Source of the DNA: Gammaproteobacteria bacterium
GTDB lineage: Bacteria; Pseudomonadota; Gammaproteobacteria; JADZEE01
Length of the DNA stretch: 64,000 bases
Assembly: GCA_020850735.1 (NCBI GenBank)
Contig: JADZEE010000080.1
Location: 78,777 to 142,776 of the forward strand
Reading direction: 5' to 3'
Part shown: one piece after another, positions 1 through 9,832 of the stretch
How positions within the stretch are numbered: position 1 is the stretch's first letter
How the letters are laid out: the number at the start of each line of letters is the position of its first letter
Notes under the pieces: model-generated
The model's input: the letters and a program-made list of their open reading frames with translations, nothing else
What the model was told of the DNA's origin: nothing
Databases searched by the model: none
Made by a program: the position numbers and the translations under genes

Positions 1-2
1 TC

Positions 3-317
3 CTGATCCTCGCCCGCGACGCCGATTCGGCGAACGTGGCCATGGCGCTGATGTGCGGGGCGCTCGGAACGCTGGCATTCACCTGGGCCGGCTACGGGCC
101 GAACCACCTCGACATCGCGCCACGCTACGCCGACGTGCTGATGGGTATCACCAACACCTTCGGCACGATCCCGGGGGTCATCGGCGTCGCCGTGACCGGC
201 TGGCTGGTCGACGTGACCGGCACGTACTCGACGGCGTTCGTGCTCAGCGCCGCCGTCAGCGTGGCCGGCACCGTCGTGTGGCTCGCCTTCGCCACCGGCG
301 AGCGCATCATCGACTGA
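3..317 (+). CDS. MFS transporter, C-terminal part (5' end outside window)
   Basis: Open frame enters from window edge; hydrophobic segments (LMCGALGTLAFTWAGYGPNHLDIAPRYADVLMGITNTFGTIPGVIGVAVTGWLVD) resemble the C-terminal helices of SLC17-like MFS carriers. Confidence 0.75.
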   Translation: MILARDADSANVAMALMCGALGTLAFTWAGYGPNHLDIAPRYADVLMGITNTFGTIPGVIGVAVTGWLVDVTGTYSTAFVLSAAVSVAGTVVWLAFATGERIID

Positions 318-379
318 TCTGCGGCGAGCGACGGCGCGTGACGATCCGGTTGTGCCGGCGTTCGTCGGGGCGCAGGCGT

Positions 380-712
380 GGATTGCCACGCCCGCTGGCG
401 CGGGCTCGCAATGACGGCAAGCGTGATGAGCACGGGCTGGCAATGACGGCAAGCGGGATGCGCGCGGGCTGGCAATGAAGGGGAATGGAAGTTGGCGCGG
501 GCTCGCGATCACGTCGGTCGCGGACCGGCGGTCCGGGCGCCGAACGTCACTACCGCCGTCATCGCGAGGTGCGGCGCCCTGCGCCGCGCCGTGGCGATCC
601 AGTTGGGATGGTCGGGGTACGGGGGAATGGATTGCCACGCCCGCTGGCGCGGGCTCGCAATGACGGCAAGCGGGCTGCGCGCGGGCTGGCAATGACGGCA
701 AGCGGGAGGGGC
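380..712. repeat. Cluster of REP-like palindromic intergenic repeats
   Basis: Perfect 44-bp direct repeat ggattgccacgcccgctggcgcgggctcgcaatgacggcaagcg at 380-423 and 629-672, each palindromic (attgC..GcaatG); truncated units (cgggctggcaatgacggcaagcggg) at about 433-455 and 684-707; an oppositely oriented unit (cgtcatcgcgag...gtggcgatcca) at about 556-602. Confidence 0.85.
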
Positions 713-785
713 GTGAGCGCGCATCGGCGGCCGGCCGGCCGAGCGTGCATGGACGGGGCGGCAACCGCGCGGGGTTCCCGCACGC

Positions 786-3700
786 TTACCAGGGTTCGCG
801 CATGTAGATGATCTGGCGCGGGCCGGCGAACACGCCGAAGCTGGCCTTGCCGACCGGATCGTCGTCGAAGGCGCCGTCCCCGTCCCAGTCGAAGCGCAGC
901 CAGTCGCGGGCGAGCGCGGACAGGTCCAGCGTGATGTTCGCGTCGCCGACGAAGCCGGTGCCCGGGGCGCCCATGGTCAATTTGCCGTCGCCGCCGGCGA
1001 AGGGGTTGTTCGTGACGGTCGCCATGCTGCAGCCCGCACCGGGGCACACACCGCCCGCCGCGATGACGACGTCGCCGTCGGTCTGCCCGGCCTCGACGGC
1101 GCTGTCGAGCCTGAGATCGGTGGCCGCCAGCGCCGTGCAAGCGTCGTCGTCGTTCTGTACGAAGGCGACGCCGTCGAAATACTCCGTGTGCATGGGTACG
1201 GCGAGCGGCAGCAGCTCCGAGCCGAGCGCCGTACCGATCGTCAGGCGCCCGAAGCGCAGGTGGCTGCCGGCGACATCCGCGAGCGTGAGCGGATCGCAGA
1301 CGTCGTCGTCGTTCGGGTCGTAGCAGGCACCGTCGGCGTCGGTCAGGCCCGCGGCGACGAACACGAGATCCGCGCGCGCGTCGAACGGTGCCTCGGCGTT
1401 CACCCGTGCGTAGCCGAACCGGTCTCCGAGCGTGCCGGCGTCCAGCGTCAGCGTGCCCGCGCCGTCGAAATCCGTATCGCCGGCGAGGGTCACGGTCGGA
1501 TCCTGCACGTCGGAGAAGGTTGCCGCCGCGCCGCTCTGATCGGCGTAGTTGCGCGGCAGCGTCGTCGCGAGTTTCCAGAAACGTTCCGTGCCGCTGCCGC
1601 CGTAGTTGAGTGTCGGCGCGCCGCCGGTATTGAGGGCGGTGACGGTGAGCTGCGGCGCGATCGCGTAGTAAAAGGGCTGATCGAGGTAGGTGAACGGATC
1701 GGCGCCGGCGCTGCATTCGTCCCTGAGCAAGGGTACGTTCGCGCTCACGGCGAAGCGATCGGGGTAGAACCGGCCGACGTCGCGCTCGGTGCTCGTCGTG
1801 TCCGCGTTACCGACGCCCAGATAGTCGCTCAGGGTCGCGTGCAGATCGATGATGCCGACCTCGCTGAATGCGAGCGTCGCGGTCGTCGTGCCGGGCGGTT
1901 CGCCGCCGCCGCCGAAACCGGTAATGCTGTTGCCGCCCGTCAGCGTGCCGGTCGCGCCCGGTGCCACGGGCAGACGCAGGCTGTGGCTGATGTCAATGTC
2001 GACCGGGACCGTTTCCTGACCGAAATTCGGTGTGGTCGTGTTGTCGTCGAGGTCCGCGCTGGCGTCGGGAAGGCCGTCGGCGTCGGCGTCGTCACCCGCC
2101 TGCCAGGCCACTGCGCGCACGCTGACGTCGAAGCTCTGCCCCGCTTTCACGAAGCGCGTGCCGTTCGCGTCCGTGGCGTGGAAGTCGGGATTCGCCGAGT
2201 CCAGGTCGAAGCCAAAGGGGCGCACCACGAAGGCGTTGGAAGCGCCGAGCAGGGTGAAGGCCGGATCGTTGCCTGCGGCGGGCAGATCCTGGCGCGCGTG
2301 CAGCGCGATTGCGCCGGCGTCCAGATAATCGAAGCTCAGGCTGGCCGTGCCGGTGACACCGAAGTCGAGCGCGACGTTGGCGTAGCTCGCCACCGCCGCG
2401 AGCGGATTTCCCGGGATCGGCGTCACGTCGTTGATGGTAACGCCGTTGCCGATCTGGCAAGTGCCCGGATTGACGCACTCAAAGGCCATCGCCACCGTCT
2501 GCACGCCGGTAATGCGCGCCTCGCAGGCGCCGGTGTTGGAGTTGGTGCGCACGGCGCGCAATGTGAGCGGCGAGCTGCCGGGTGCGAGGTTCGACTCCTT
2601 GGCCGCGATCTGGGTGCCGATTGCGTTCGGCGCGCTGCCGCGGTAGAAACGAAACGCCGCATCGAAGAAAGTGACGCTCGGATCCTCGAGCGGATCGCCG
2701 TCCGGATCGGATGCGCCGTCGCTGGCGAGCACGTCGATTTCGAGCGGCGCGACGGTCGGTGTGGTGTGGGTCAGATACAGCGTCACCGCCGTTTCGCCGT
2801 CCGCGAAGCGGTAGGTCGCGACGCCGTCGTCGGCAGCGTCGTTGTCGAAGGTGCCGGCGGCACCCGAGGCGGCACTCCAGTTGCCGAGCCCGTCGCTCGT
2901 GCTCACCGTGATGACGATCGCGGATCCGGGCGCAAGCAGCGCGTGCGCTGTGTCGTGCGCGCTGAAGGTGACCGGCTCGGCTTCGCAGGTGACGCCGACC
3001 GAGCCGTGACTGATCGCGTAATGATCGACGCCGATCAGGGCGCAGGGATGGGTTTCGGCCATCACGGTCTGCACCTGGCTGGCGGTGAGCTCGCGATCGT
3101 AGACGCGCGCCTCGTCGATCAACCCCTCGAAGTGATCGACCAGGCCTTCGTCCGCGGCGCCGATGCTGAGATCGGTCGATACGTTCGATCGGTAGCGCGC
3201 GTTCGCCACCGTCGCGGCCAGCGTGCCGTTGACGTAGATCTGCTTGGTGCCGAGCAGAGCGGTGCCGGCGGTTCCGGTCTGGGTGAACGTCACCGCGACG
3301 TGCGCCCAGGTTCCGATCGTCAGCGCCGGGCCGTCGAGGACGACGAAGCCGATGCCGTTGTTGCCGGATCCGGTCCAGAACTGCCAGCGGTCGTTGCTGC
3401 CGGCATAGACGGCCCAACCGCGCGGATTGCCGCTGCCCGTGCGGGTGCTGATGGCCGCGCGGTTCGTTCCCGCGGCGCCGTCCACGCGTGCCCAGAAGGC
3501 GACGCTGAACGCGCCGTTGGGGTTCAGGGCGCCGGCGTACGGTACGCCGACGTACTGCTGCTGTGCCCGGGCGAGCGGCGCATAACGACAAGTGCCGGGT
3601 GTGCCCGGTGTCGCCGGCGTGCTGCCCGCGGGTGTCGGCACGGCCGAACCGTTATTGCTGGCGGCCTTGCCGTTGAAGCCGCCGGCGACGTCGCCGACCT

Positions 3701-5108
3701 CGCCCGGGACGCCGCTCCAGGCCGCGGCTTCGAAGCGCCACTCGGCCACGGGGTCGGGTGAGCAGCGGTGCGTCTGGTTCATCACCGTCTGGATCTGGGC
3801 GTCGTCGAGCGCCTGCCCGTACACCCGCATCTCGTCGATGTTGCCGCCGAAACGCCATTGTGGAACTGCCTCGCTGCCGGCGCCGTCGGTTTCCCCGCCG
3901 ATGCTGGCCGGGCCGCTGTCGGTACCCCAGTTGCCGGTGTACACCGAGGTCGTGCCGCCGGTGCTGAGCGTCACGGCGACGCCGTCGACGTAGATCCGGC
4001 GGGTCTTGGCGACGGCGTCGTGCACGGCGGCGACGAAGTGCCACTGGTTGAGGTTGATCACGGCGCTCGCGCTGTCGACGATGACGGGGTTGACCGCGCG
4101 GGAGAACAATCGCAAACGGCCGGAGCCGCCGTCACCGAGACTCAGCGCAAAACCGCCGCTGTTGCTCTGGTCGTCGGCGAAGATGCGCTGATCCCCGCTC
4201 AAGTTGACGGTCGGGCGGATCCAGGTGGTGATCGTGAAGCTGCCGGTCAGATTCGGGAACGATGCCGGCAGCTCGAGGTAGTCATTGTTGCGGTCGAAGC
4301 TGCCGTAGCGACAGGTGCCGGGATTGCCGGCGATGGCCGGCGTGGCACCGGCCGTGGTCGGGCCGTTCACGGCGCGGGCAGCATAGCCGTTGCCGGATAC
4401 GTCCGCCACCTCGCCGGCGCTGCCCGCCCAGGCGTCCTCGTCCATGCGCCACTCGGCGAGCGCGGGCGGCAGAAAGGGCAGCGAGGTCGTCACCACCACG
4501 TCGTCGACGTGCCAGTAGTCGCGCCCGGAGACATTGTTCGCCGACAGCGCGCTCACCCGTACGCGAAAGCTCCCGTGCCGGGCCTGCACCGGTAGCACGT
4601 AGTTGCGCAGGTAGATCTGCACCGAGGGGTCGTTGCCGCTCGGGTGGCCCGGGAAGGTTTCCAGCGTCTGCCAGCTGCCGCCGCTGTCGAGGTATTCGAT
4701 CGTGAGCGGCTCGCTGGCGTTCGGCGTATTGCTGCCGTTCTCGCGCTGCACCCAGATGCTGAGCGTCGCGTCCGGCAGGCCGAGCAGGCTGATGACGTTG
4801 CTGGTCATGCTCGCGCTGCCCGCGACCCCGTTCGCGTTGAGACGATACCGTACCGAGTGCGTGGGCGAATTGGACACCGCGGTGACCGTGCCGATGCTGT
4901 TGCCGGCGTCGGCGAAGGTGGTCCAGTTGCCCATGCCCGCTTCGAAATCGTCGGCGAACACGGTCGTCAGCGCGCGTACCGGTGTGGCGCCCAGCAGCAG
5001 GCAGGCGATTGTCACCCCGATCAGGCGGGTGCACGCAACAGCGACCGCTCGCGCCGGCCCTGCTGCCGGCGCGGCGCCCGGATCCACTGCGCATCGCGAT
5101 CTCACCAC
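786..5108 (-). CDS. Large secreted LamG-domain protein with MshQ-like DUF6701 C-terminus
   Basis: 1440 aa ORF; N-terminal signal-like segment; two LamG-type repeats (YLELPASFPNLTGSFTITTWIRP..., YVGVPYAGALNPNGAFSVAFWARV...); C-terminal half with MshQ/DUF6701 features (FRFYRGSAPNAIGTQIAAKESN, ACEARITGVQTVAMAFECVNPGTC, VGRFYPDRFAVSAN). Confidence 0.8.
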   Translation of the reverse strand: MVRSRCAVDPGAAPAAGPARAVAVACTRLIGVTIACLLLGATPVRALTTVFADDFEAGMGNWTTFADAGNSIGTVTAVSNSPTHSVRYRLNANGVAGSASMTSNVISLLGLPDATLSIWVQRENGSNTPNASEPLTIEYLDSGGSWQTLETFPGHPSGNDPSVQIYLRNYVLPVQARHGSFRVRVSALSANNVSGRDYWHVDDVVVTTSLPFLPPALAEWRMDEDAWAGSAGEVADVSGNGYAARAVNGPTTAGATPAIAGNPGTCRYGSFDRNNDYLELPASFPNLTGSFTITTWIRPTVNLSGDQRIFADDQSNSGGFALSLGDGGSGRLRLFSRAVNPVIVDSASAVINLNQWHFVAAVHDAVAKTRRIYVDGVAVTLSTGGTTSVYTGNWGTDSGPASIGGETDGAGSEAVPQWRFGGNIDEMRVYGQALDDAQIQTVMNQTHRCSPDPVAEWRFEAAAWSGVPGEVGDVAGGFNGKAASNNGSAVPTPAGSTPATPGTPGTCRYAPLARAQQQYVGVPYAGALNPNGAFSVAFWARVDGAAGTNRAAISTRTGSGNPRGWAVYAGSNDRWQFWTGSGNNGIGFVVLDGPALTIGTWAHVAVTFTQTGTAGTALLGTKQIYVNGTLAATVANARYRSNVSTDLSIGAADEGLVDHFEGLIDEARVYDRELTASQVQTVMAETHPCALIGVDHYAISHGSVGVTCEAEPVTFSAHDTAHALLAPGSAIVITVSTSDGLGNWSAASGAAGTFDNDAADDGVATYRFADGETAVTLYLTHTTPTVAPLEIDVLASDGASDPDGDPLEDPSVTFFDAAFRFYRGSAPNAIGTQIAAKESNLAPGSSPLTLRAVRTNSNTGACEARITGVQTVAMAFECVNPGTCQIGNGVTINDVTPIPGNPLAAVASYANVALDFGVTGTASLSFDYLDAGAIALHARQDLPAAGNDPAFTLLGASNAFVVRPFGFDLDSANPDFHATDANGTRFVKAGQSFDVSVRAVAWQAGDDADADGLPDASADLDDNTTTPNFGQETVPVDIDISHSLRLPVAPGATGTLTGGNSITGFGGGGEPPGTTTATLAFSEVGIIDLHATLSDYLGVGNADTTSTERDVGRFYPDRFAVSANVPLLRDECSAGADPFTYLDQPFYYAIAPQLTVTALNTGGAPTLNYGGSGTERFWKLATTLPRNYADQSGAAATFSDVQDPTVTLAGDTDFDGAGTLTLDAGTLGDRFGYARVNAEAPFDARADLVFVAAGLTDADGACYDPNDDDVCDPLTLADVAGSHLRFGRLTIGTALGSELLPLAVPMHTEYFDGVAFVQNDDDACTALAATDLRLDSAVEAGQTDGDVVIAAGGVCPGAGCSMATVTNNPFAGGDGKLTMGAPGTGFVGDANITLDLSALARDWLRFDWDGDGAFDDDPVGKASFGVFAGPRQIIYMREPW

Positions 5109-5206
5109 CTGCTTCTCGCTGTCCCACGCGTCCGCCTGAAAGTATAGCGAGCGCCTGCAGTACGGGCGCGCGGACGGCTTTGCAGGCCGACGGCCGGCGT
5201 TTGCCG

Positions 5207-7480
5207 TCAGCCGAGCGGGGGCAGGGGCGCCGGATCGAGAAATCGTGTCAGAACGTTACGCATCATGCGCGAGACGTTGTTGTCGTAACCGGCGTGCGCG
5301 AGGCTGCCGCACCAGGCGATGGAACCGGTGGAGAACACGCCGCCGCCCTTGCCGGTGGTGAAATAGACGAGATCCGCGCGCACCTGGAAATCCTGGGTGC
5401 CGCCCATGCCGGGGAAGTTGAAGAAAATCTCCTCGCAAACGTGCGGGTAGTTGTCCGAGTGTCCCTCGCTCGCGGCGAGCAGCAGCGCCTGCGGTGGCGT
5501 CCCGAGCGCCAGATCGTAGCGGTCCAGCTCGTAACCCGCGGCGCCGCCACCGATGAGGCCGAAGTCGCCGATGAGCTCATCGGCGCCGATCCCCGCGGTG
5601 ATGAAAGCCGCGCGCGGGTCGCGGGCGTCCGGCAGCTGCCGATACGGCGCCGAACGGTCGAAGCCCTCGGCGGTGAAACCGACGCCGAACAGCTTCTGCG
5701 GCGCGCGGCCGCGATTGCGCCACAGCCCGCTGCGCTCGCCCGTGCTGGCGAGATGGTATTCGCCCGGCTTCGCCTGCCAGGCGCGTGAACCGCTTTCGCC
5801 CTTGCGCACCTCGATGAGCCAGGGCTTGTCGGGGTGCCACGCGGTCACCCAGTAAAAACCGTTGGCGCCGAGATACATCGCGCGCCCGCCGTTGCCGAGG
5901 TAGTGTTCGAAAGCGTCGAGCATGGCGCCGGAGTAGTACTCGGGGTGCGTGCCGGTCAGCACGACCTGGTAGCGTTCGAGCAGCGCGGCGCCCTCCTGGT
6001 GCAGCTCGAGATCGGTGGCGACGTCGTAGTCGAAGCCGCTGGCATTGAGCCAGTCGACCAGGTGCAGATCCGCCGGGAACTGCCACAGCGTGCCGGCGGC
6101 ATGGCGGAACTTCGGCCGCATGTTGATGATCGGCCGGCGTGCCGACGAATAACAGGTGCCGCTGCCGTCGGCGTGCAGATCGTAGGTCGACAGGCCGAGC
6201 TCGGTGTGGCCGTAGAAGTAAAGGTCCTGCTCGGCGATCACCGAGGTATGGCCGAGGATGGCCTGCGCCACCGGAACATCGTGGACGATGTGATCGTTGG
6301 CATAGGCGAGGTAGCTCGCGGTCGGCACGAGGAACAGGGTCTTCGCGGTCGCCCGCCCGCGCGGCGGCAGGACGAAGAACGGGATGTGGTCCTCGGCGTC
6401 GCCGAGCCGCAGTCGCAGCGCGTAGACGTCGCTCGCCAGATCCGCCGGCACCGTGAAGGTGATGTCGGTGTCCCAGCAGCAGTCGTCCAGATCGTCGTCG
6501 TGGAAGTGGATGGCGCCGTATTCGTGCGGGGCGTGGCGGAAGTCCTCCTCGTGTCCGCGCCAGTTCCAGCCGGTGACGGCGCGTACCGGCATGTTGACGC
6601 AGCGTCCGTGCAGCCCCTGCGGGCCGGCATCGAGGACCTCGTCGCCGGCAATGCCCTGCGGGCCGATGCCGGCGGCGAAATCCCAGGCCGCCAGCAGCCC
6701 GTCGGTGACCGCCCGACCCGTTGCAAGTCCCTCGATCTCGGCAGCGCTCAACACCCGCGCCCACAGGGCCGGCCGGTCGATCTTGCCGTTGAAGTGATCG
6801 TCGGTCCGCGTCGCCGACGCGCCGGCCGCGAGGCCCGCCATCACGAACGGCGTCCCGGAGTCGGCGACGCTCACGTCTGCCGGTTCCTCGTGCACGGTAG
6901 CGCGCGCGTCGACGACCGCCGGGCTCAGCAGGCTGTTGACCGAATTGACCACGGGCCGGACGTGCATGCGCACACGGCGCGCCGCCGGATCGTAGCTCGC
7001 CGCCACCGAGTACCACAGCGAAGCCTGCAGTGCCGCGGGCGCAAACACCGCCGCCGCGCCGGCCGGCCCCCCGAGCAGCAGGCCCGGCCGACCCTCGTCG
7101 AGCACCAGCGCGTAGCCGCGGCCGCAGTCGCGCGCGTAGCGGCCGAGCACACCCTGCATGGGTTTGCCGGGCGTGGTGGGTTGTATGAAGGCATGCAGTG
7201 TGAAGGCGCCGGCGGTCAGCAGGCGAGCGTCCGGGTCCGGCACGAGTACGCAGGAACCGACGTCGGTCGCCTGATAGCGGCCTTCGTACTCGCCATTGAC
7301 GGTGGTTTCGACCAGTTCTTCGCGAAAGCCCGGTCCGTCGGGGTTCGTGTCGCCGTTCACCAGCCGCACCACGTCGGCGCGATAGCGTCCGGGCGCCTCG
7401 CAGCTCACCTTGAGCTCAATGGTCTCGCCCGGCGCCACGCTGAGCCGGTCCGCGTAACCGTGGATCGTCGTCGCGCGCAT
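5207..7480 (-). CDS. dmfA2: N,N-dimethylformamidase large (beta) subunit-like protein
   Basis: 757 aa from MRATTIHGYADRLSVAPGETIELKVSCEAPGRYRADVVRL...; LamG-like insert and FLVPTASYLAYANDH / EYYSGAMLDAFEHYLGNGGRAMYLGANGFYW regions typical of DMFase large subunits; directly downstream of a small-subunit gene. Confidence 0.8.
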   Translation of the reverse strand: MRATTIHGYADRLSVAPGETIELKVSCEAPGRYRADVVRLVNGDTNPDGPGFREELVETTVNGEYEGRYQATDVGSCVLVPDPDARLLTAGAFTLHAFIQPTTPGKPMQGVLGRYARDCGRGYALVLDEGRPGLLLGGPAGAAAVFAPAALQASLWYSVAASYDPAARRVRMHVRPVVNSVNSLLSPAVVDARATVHEEPADVSVADSGTPFVMAGLAAGASATRTDDHFNGKIDRPALWARVLSAAEIEGLATGRAVTDGLLAAWDFAAGIGPQGIAGDEVLDAGPQGLHGRCVNMPVRAVTGWNWRGHEEDFRHAPHEYGAIHFHDDDLDDCCWDTDITFTVPADLASDVYALRLRLGDAEDHIPFFVLPPRGRATAKTLFLVPTASYLAYANDHIVHDVPVAQAILGHTSVIAEQDLYFYGHTELGLSTYDLHADGSGTCYSSARRPIINMRPKFRHAAGTLWQFPADLHLVDWLNASGFDYDVATDLELHQEGAALLERYQVVLTGTHPEYYSGAMLDAFEHYLGNGGRAMYLGANGFYWVTAWHPDKPWLIEVRKGESGSRAWQAKPGEYHLASTGERSGLWRNRGRAPQKLFGVGFTAEGFDRSAPYRQLPDARDPRAAFITAGIGADELIGDFGLIGGGAAGYELDRYDLALGTPPQALLLAASEGHSDNYPHVCEEIFFNFPGMGGTQDFQVRADLVYFTTGKGGGVFSTGSIAWCGSLAHAGYDNNVSRMMRNVLTRFLDPAPLPPLG

Positions 7481-7481
7481 C

Positions 7482-7829
7482 TCAGCCGTGCTCCAGTGCG
7501 CGGACGCGGCGCAGGAAAATGCCGTGCAGGGCCGCGGCTTCGGTCGGCCACGTGTCCTCGCCGACGATTTGCGCCGGTACGCCACGCTGGCCCGAGAGCA
7601 TCCCGATGCGGTACTCGCGCCAGGGTTCGGAGGCGACGATGACGTACTTGCCCGGCAGCGGCTGCTTGCGGAAATAGTTCAGCACGCGCGCCAGGGCGTC
7701 GGAATGCGGCCCGAGCGGATTGGCGGCGTGCTCGGCGATGAGCGCCGGGGTCACGAGCGCCTTCATCTGCGCGCGGATGCGGGCATCGAAACGCGCGTAG
7801 ACCTGGAGCTGGCGATCGTGCGTGGGCAT
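7482..7829 (-). CDS. dmfA1: N,N-dimethylformamidase small (alpha) subunit-like protein
   Basis: MPTHDRQLQVYARFDARIRAQMKALVTPALIAEHAANPLGPHSDALARVLNYFRKQPLPGKYVIV...EYRIGMLSGQRGVPAQIVG; small protein immediately upstream of the large subunit. Confidence 0.75.
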   Translation of the reverse strand: MPTHDRQLQVYARFDARIRAQMKALVTPALIAEHAANPLGPHSDALARVLNYFRKQPLPGKYVIVASEPWREYRIGMLSGQRGVPAQIVGEDTWPTEAAALHGIFLRRVRALEHG

Positions 7830-8001
7830 GGCGTTCTCCGTCGCGACCGTGCGTGGTCCGTTGCCGCAAGAATAGGCCCGGCGACGGGAATTTTCACCAC
7901 CGGACACGTGGCCCCGCCGCGTCCTGGCGGCGCAGGCGCAGGCGCCGGGACGCCGGCGAAGGATTCTTTTCCAGTCGTGGCGCTGTTATCGTCGTCCGAC
8001 C

Positions 8002-9402
8002 ATGCCCGAGACGTCCGCGGGTTTCTTCGACAGAACCGTGCGCAGCATGCGTCTCGCCTGGCGTCGGGCGGGCGGGCGCGCGGCGCTCAGGGACACCCTC
8101 GCGCCGGATCTCGACGCGGGGCTCGAGCGCGTGCGCGCGCAGATCGACGCCTGCCTGGAAGGCCGTGGCGGCGAGGTATCGGCGCGCGCCCGGGCGGCGG
8201 AACTCGGCGAGGCCTATCTCGTTTTGAGCAGCGACGGTCGCCGCCGCTTCCTGCAACTGCTCGCCGCCGACTATGGTATCGACGTGGACGCCGTTCGGGC
8301 AGCGGGCACGGCCTTCGCCGGCGCCGCTGATGACGCGGCGCGCCGGGCCGCGCAGCGCCGCCTGCGCGAACTCCTGCAACCGCCGCGCGTGCGCCTGCTG
8401 TCGCAGTTCAACGGGCTGTACGAGGGCATCAAGTTCCTGGTTGATCTGCGTGCGGAGCTGATCGGGTTCGCCGCCACCGACACGAGCCTCGAACCGCTCG
8501 ACGCCGAGCTGCGCGAGCTGCTCGCGTCGTGGTTCGACATCGGCTTCCTGCAGCTGACCCGGATCACCTGGAACACGCCGGCCGCGTTGCTGGAGAAGCT
8601 CATCGCCTACGAGGCGGTGCACGCGGTGCGGTCCTGGGACGATTTGAAGAACCGCCTGAGCCAGGATCGGCGCTGCTACGCCTTCTTCCATCCCAGCATG
8701 CCCGAGGAGCCGCTCATCTTCGTCCAGGTCGCGCTCGTCAACGGGCTTGCCGACAACGTCCAGACGCTGCTCGACGAGGCCGCGCCCGCGACCGATCCCG
8801 ACGGCGCCGATACCGCTATCTTCTATTCGATTTCGAACTGCCAGCGCGGGCTCGCCGGTGTCGCTTTCGGTAACTTCCTGATCAAGCGCGTGGCCCACGA
8901 TCTCGCGCGCGATCTGCCGGGGCTGGCGACGTTCGCGACCCTGTCGCCGGTGCCGGGCCTTTGCGACTGGCTGGCGCAGCTCGATGCCGATGAATTGAAC
9001 CGGCGCATCGACGATGCTCCGGCCGAACGCCTGCGCCGGGTGGCGGAAGTCCCGGACGTCGCCGATGCAGTTGCCCGGCTGCTCGCGCGCCCGGACTGGC
9101 ACGCGGATGCGGCGCTGGCGCGTGTGCTCGAGCCGGTATTGATGCAGCTTTGCGCGCACTACCTGACCACGGCGCGACGCGGCCGCCAGGCGCACGACCG
9201 CGTCGCCCACTTCCACCTGTCCAACGGCGCGCGCATCGAGCGGCTGAACTGGCTCGCCGATACTTCCATGCGTGGTCTCGAGCAGTCCGCCGGCATCATG
9301 GTGAACTACCGCTACAAGCTCAACGACGTCGAGAAGAACCACGAGGCCTACACGGGCGAGGGCAAGGTGAACGCCTCGGCCGCTGTGCGCCGGCTCGTGT
9401 GA
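8002..9402 (+). CDS. Malonyl-CoA decarboxylase
   Basis: 466 aa; MLYCD signatures HPSMPEEPLIFVQVALVNGLA, TAIFYSISNCQRGLAGVAFGNFLIKRV, FATLSPVPGLCDWL, FHLSNGARIERLNWLADTS. Confidence 0.92.
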   Translation: MPETSAGFFDRTVRSMRLAWRRAGGRAALRDTLAPDLDAGLERVRAQIDACLEGRGGEVSARARAAELGEAYLVLSSDGRRRFLQLLAADYGIDVDAVRAAGTAFAGAADDAARRAAQRRLRELLQPPRVRLLSQFNGLYEGIKFLVDLRAELIGFAATDTSLEPLDAELRELLASWFDIGFLQLTRITWNTPAALLEKLIAYEAVHAVRSWDDLKNRLSQDRRCYAFFHPSMPEEPLIFVQVALVNGLADNVQTLLDEAAPATDPDGADTAIFYSISNCQRGLAGVAFGNFLIKRVAHDLARDLPGLATFATLSPVPGLCDWLAQLDADELNRRIDDAPAERLRRVAEVPDVADAVARLLARPDWHADAALARVLEPVLMQLCAHYLTTARRGRQAHDRVAHFHLSNGARIERLNWLADTSMRGLEQSAGIMVNYRYKLNDVEKNHEAYTGEGKVNASAAVRRLV

Positions 9403-9403
9403 G

Positions 9404-9832
9404 ATGAAGCTCGCGGCCTCGATCGCGCTGTCGCTGCTCGTGCCGGGGCTGGCCCCGACGGCGCCGGCCGAGGCGCTCATTGCCGACACCGAAGCCTTCC
9501 TGCTCGGGAACTGGTCGCACAATTGCGCCGCCGAGCAAATCACCATCTATCGTGAGCGCGATGACCTGATGCAGCGCGGTATGGTGACCCTGTCACGCGG
9601 GCCGGGCACGTTGCCGGAGCAGCCCCCGACCACGCTCGACATCCGCCGTCTCGGCGACCGGATCGTGCTGGTGGCCACGCTCACCGTCGACGGCAGCGCG
9701 ACGGCCATGATGTACAGGCTGCGTATCATCGGCACCGATACGCTGCAACTGGAAGCGGCCAAGAACTGTATCGGTGACGCCGGCTGCGCCATCGCCCGCG
9801 TGGACGAGTCATACGTGCGCTGTCGCGACTGA
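9404..9832 (+). CDS. Hypothetical exported protein
   Basis: MKLAASIALSLLVPGLAPTAPAEA signal peptide-like N-terminus; no family recognised. Confidence 0.6.
   Translation: MKLAASIALSLLVPGLAPTAPAEALIADTEAFLLGNWSHNCAAEQITIYRERDDLMQRGMVTLSRGPGTLPEQPPTTLDIRRLGDRIVLVATLTVDGSATAMMYRLRIIGTDTLQLEAAKNCIGDAGCAIARVDESYVRCRD

Noticed and set aside
380-712. CRISPR array
   Set aside because: Repeats are palindromic, unevenly spaced and variably truncated, with no regular unique spacers and no cas genes.
53-811. Short ORFs (53..478, 475..663, 485..811, 492..695)
   Set aside because: They translate the REP-like palindromes and give repeated HARWRGLAMTASG-type peptides in multiple frames.
1188-3761. 857-aa plus-strand ORF antisense to the mshQ-like gene
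   Set aside because: Arg/Gly/Val-rich low-complexity translation typical of antisense frames in high-GC DNA; the minus-strand frame has clear LamG domains.
5834-7642. 602-aa plus-strand ORF antisense to the dimethylformamidase genes
   Set aside because: Composition is of antisense type and the minus strand carries recognisable DMFase subunits.
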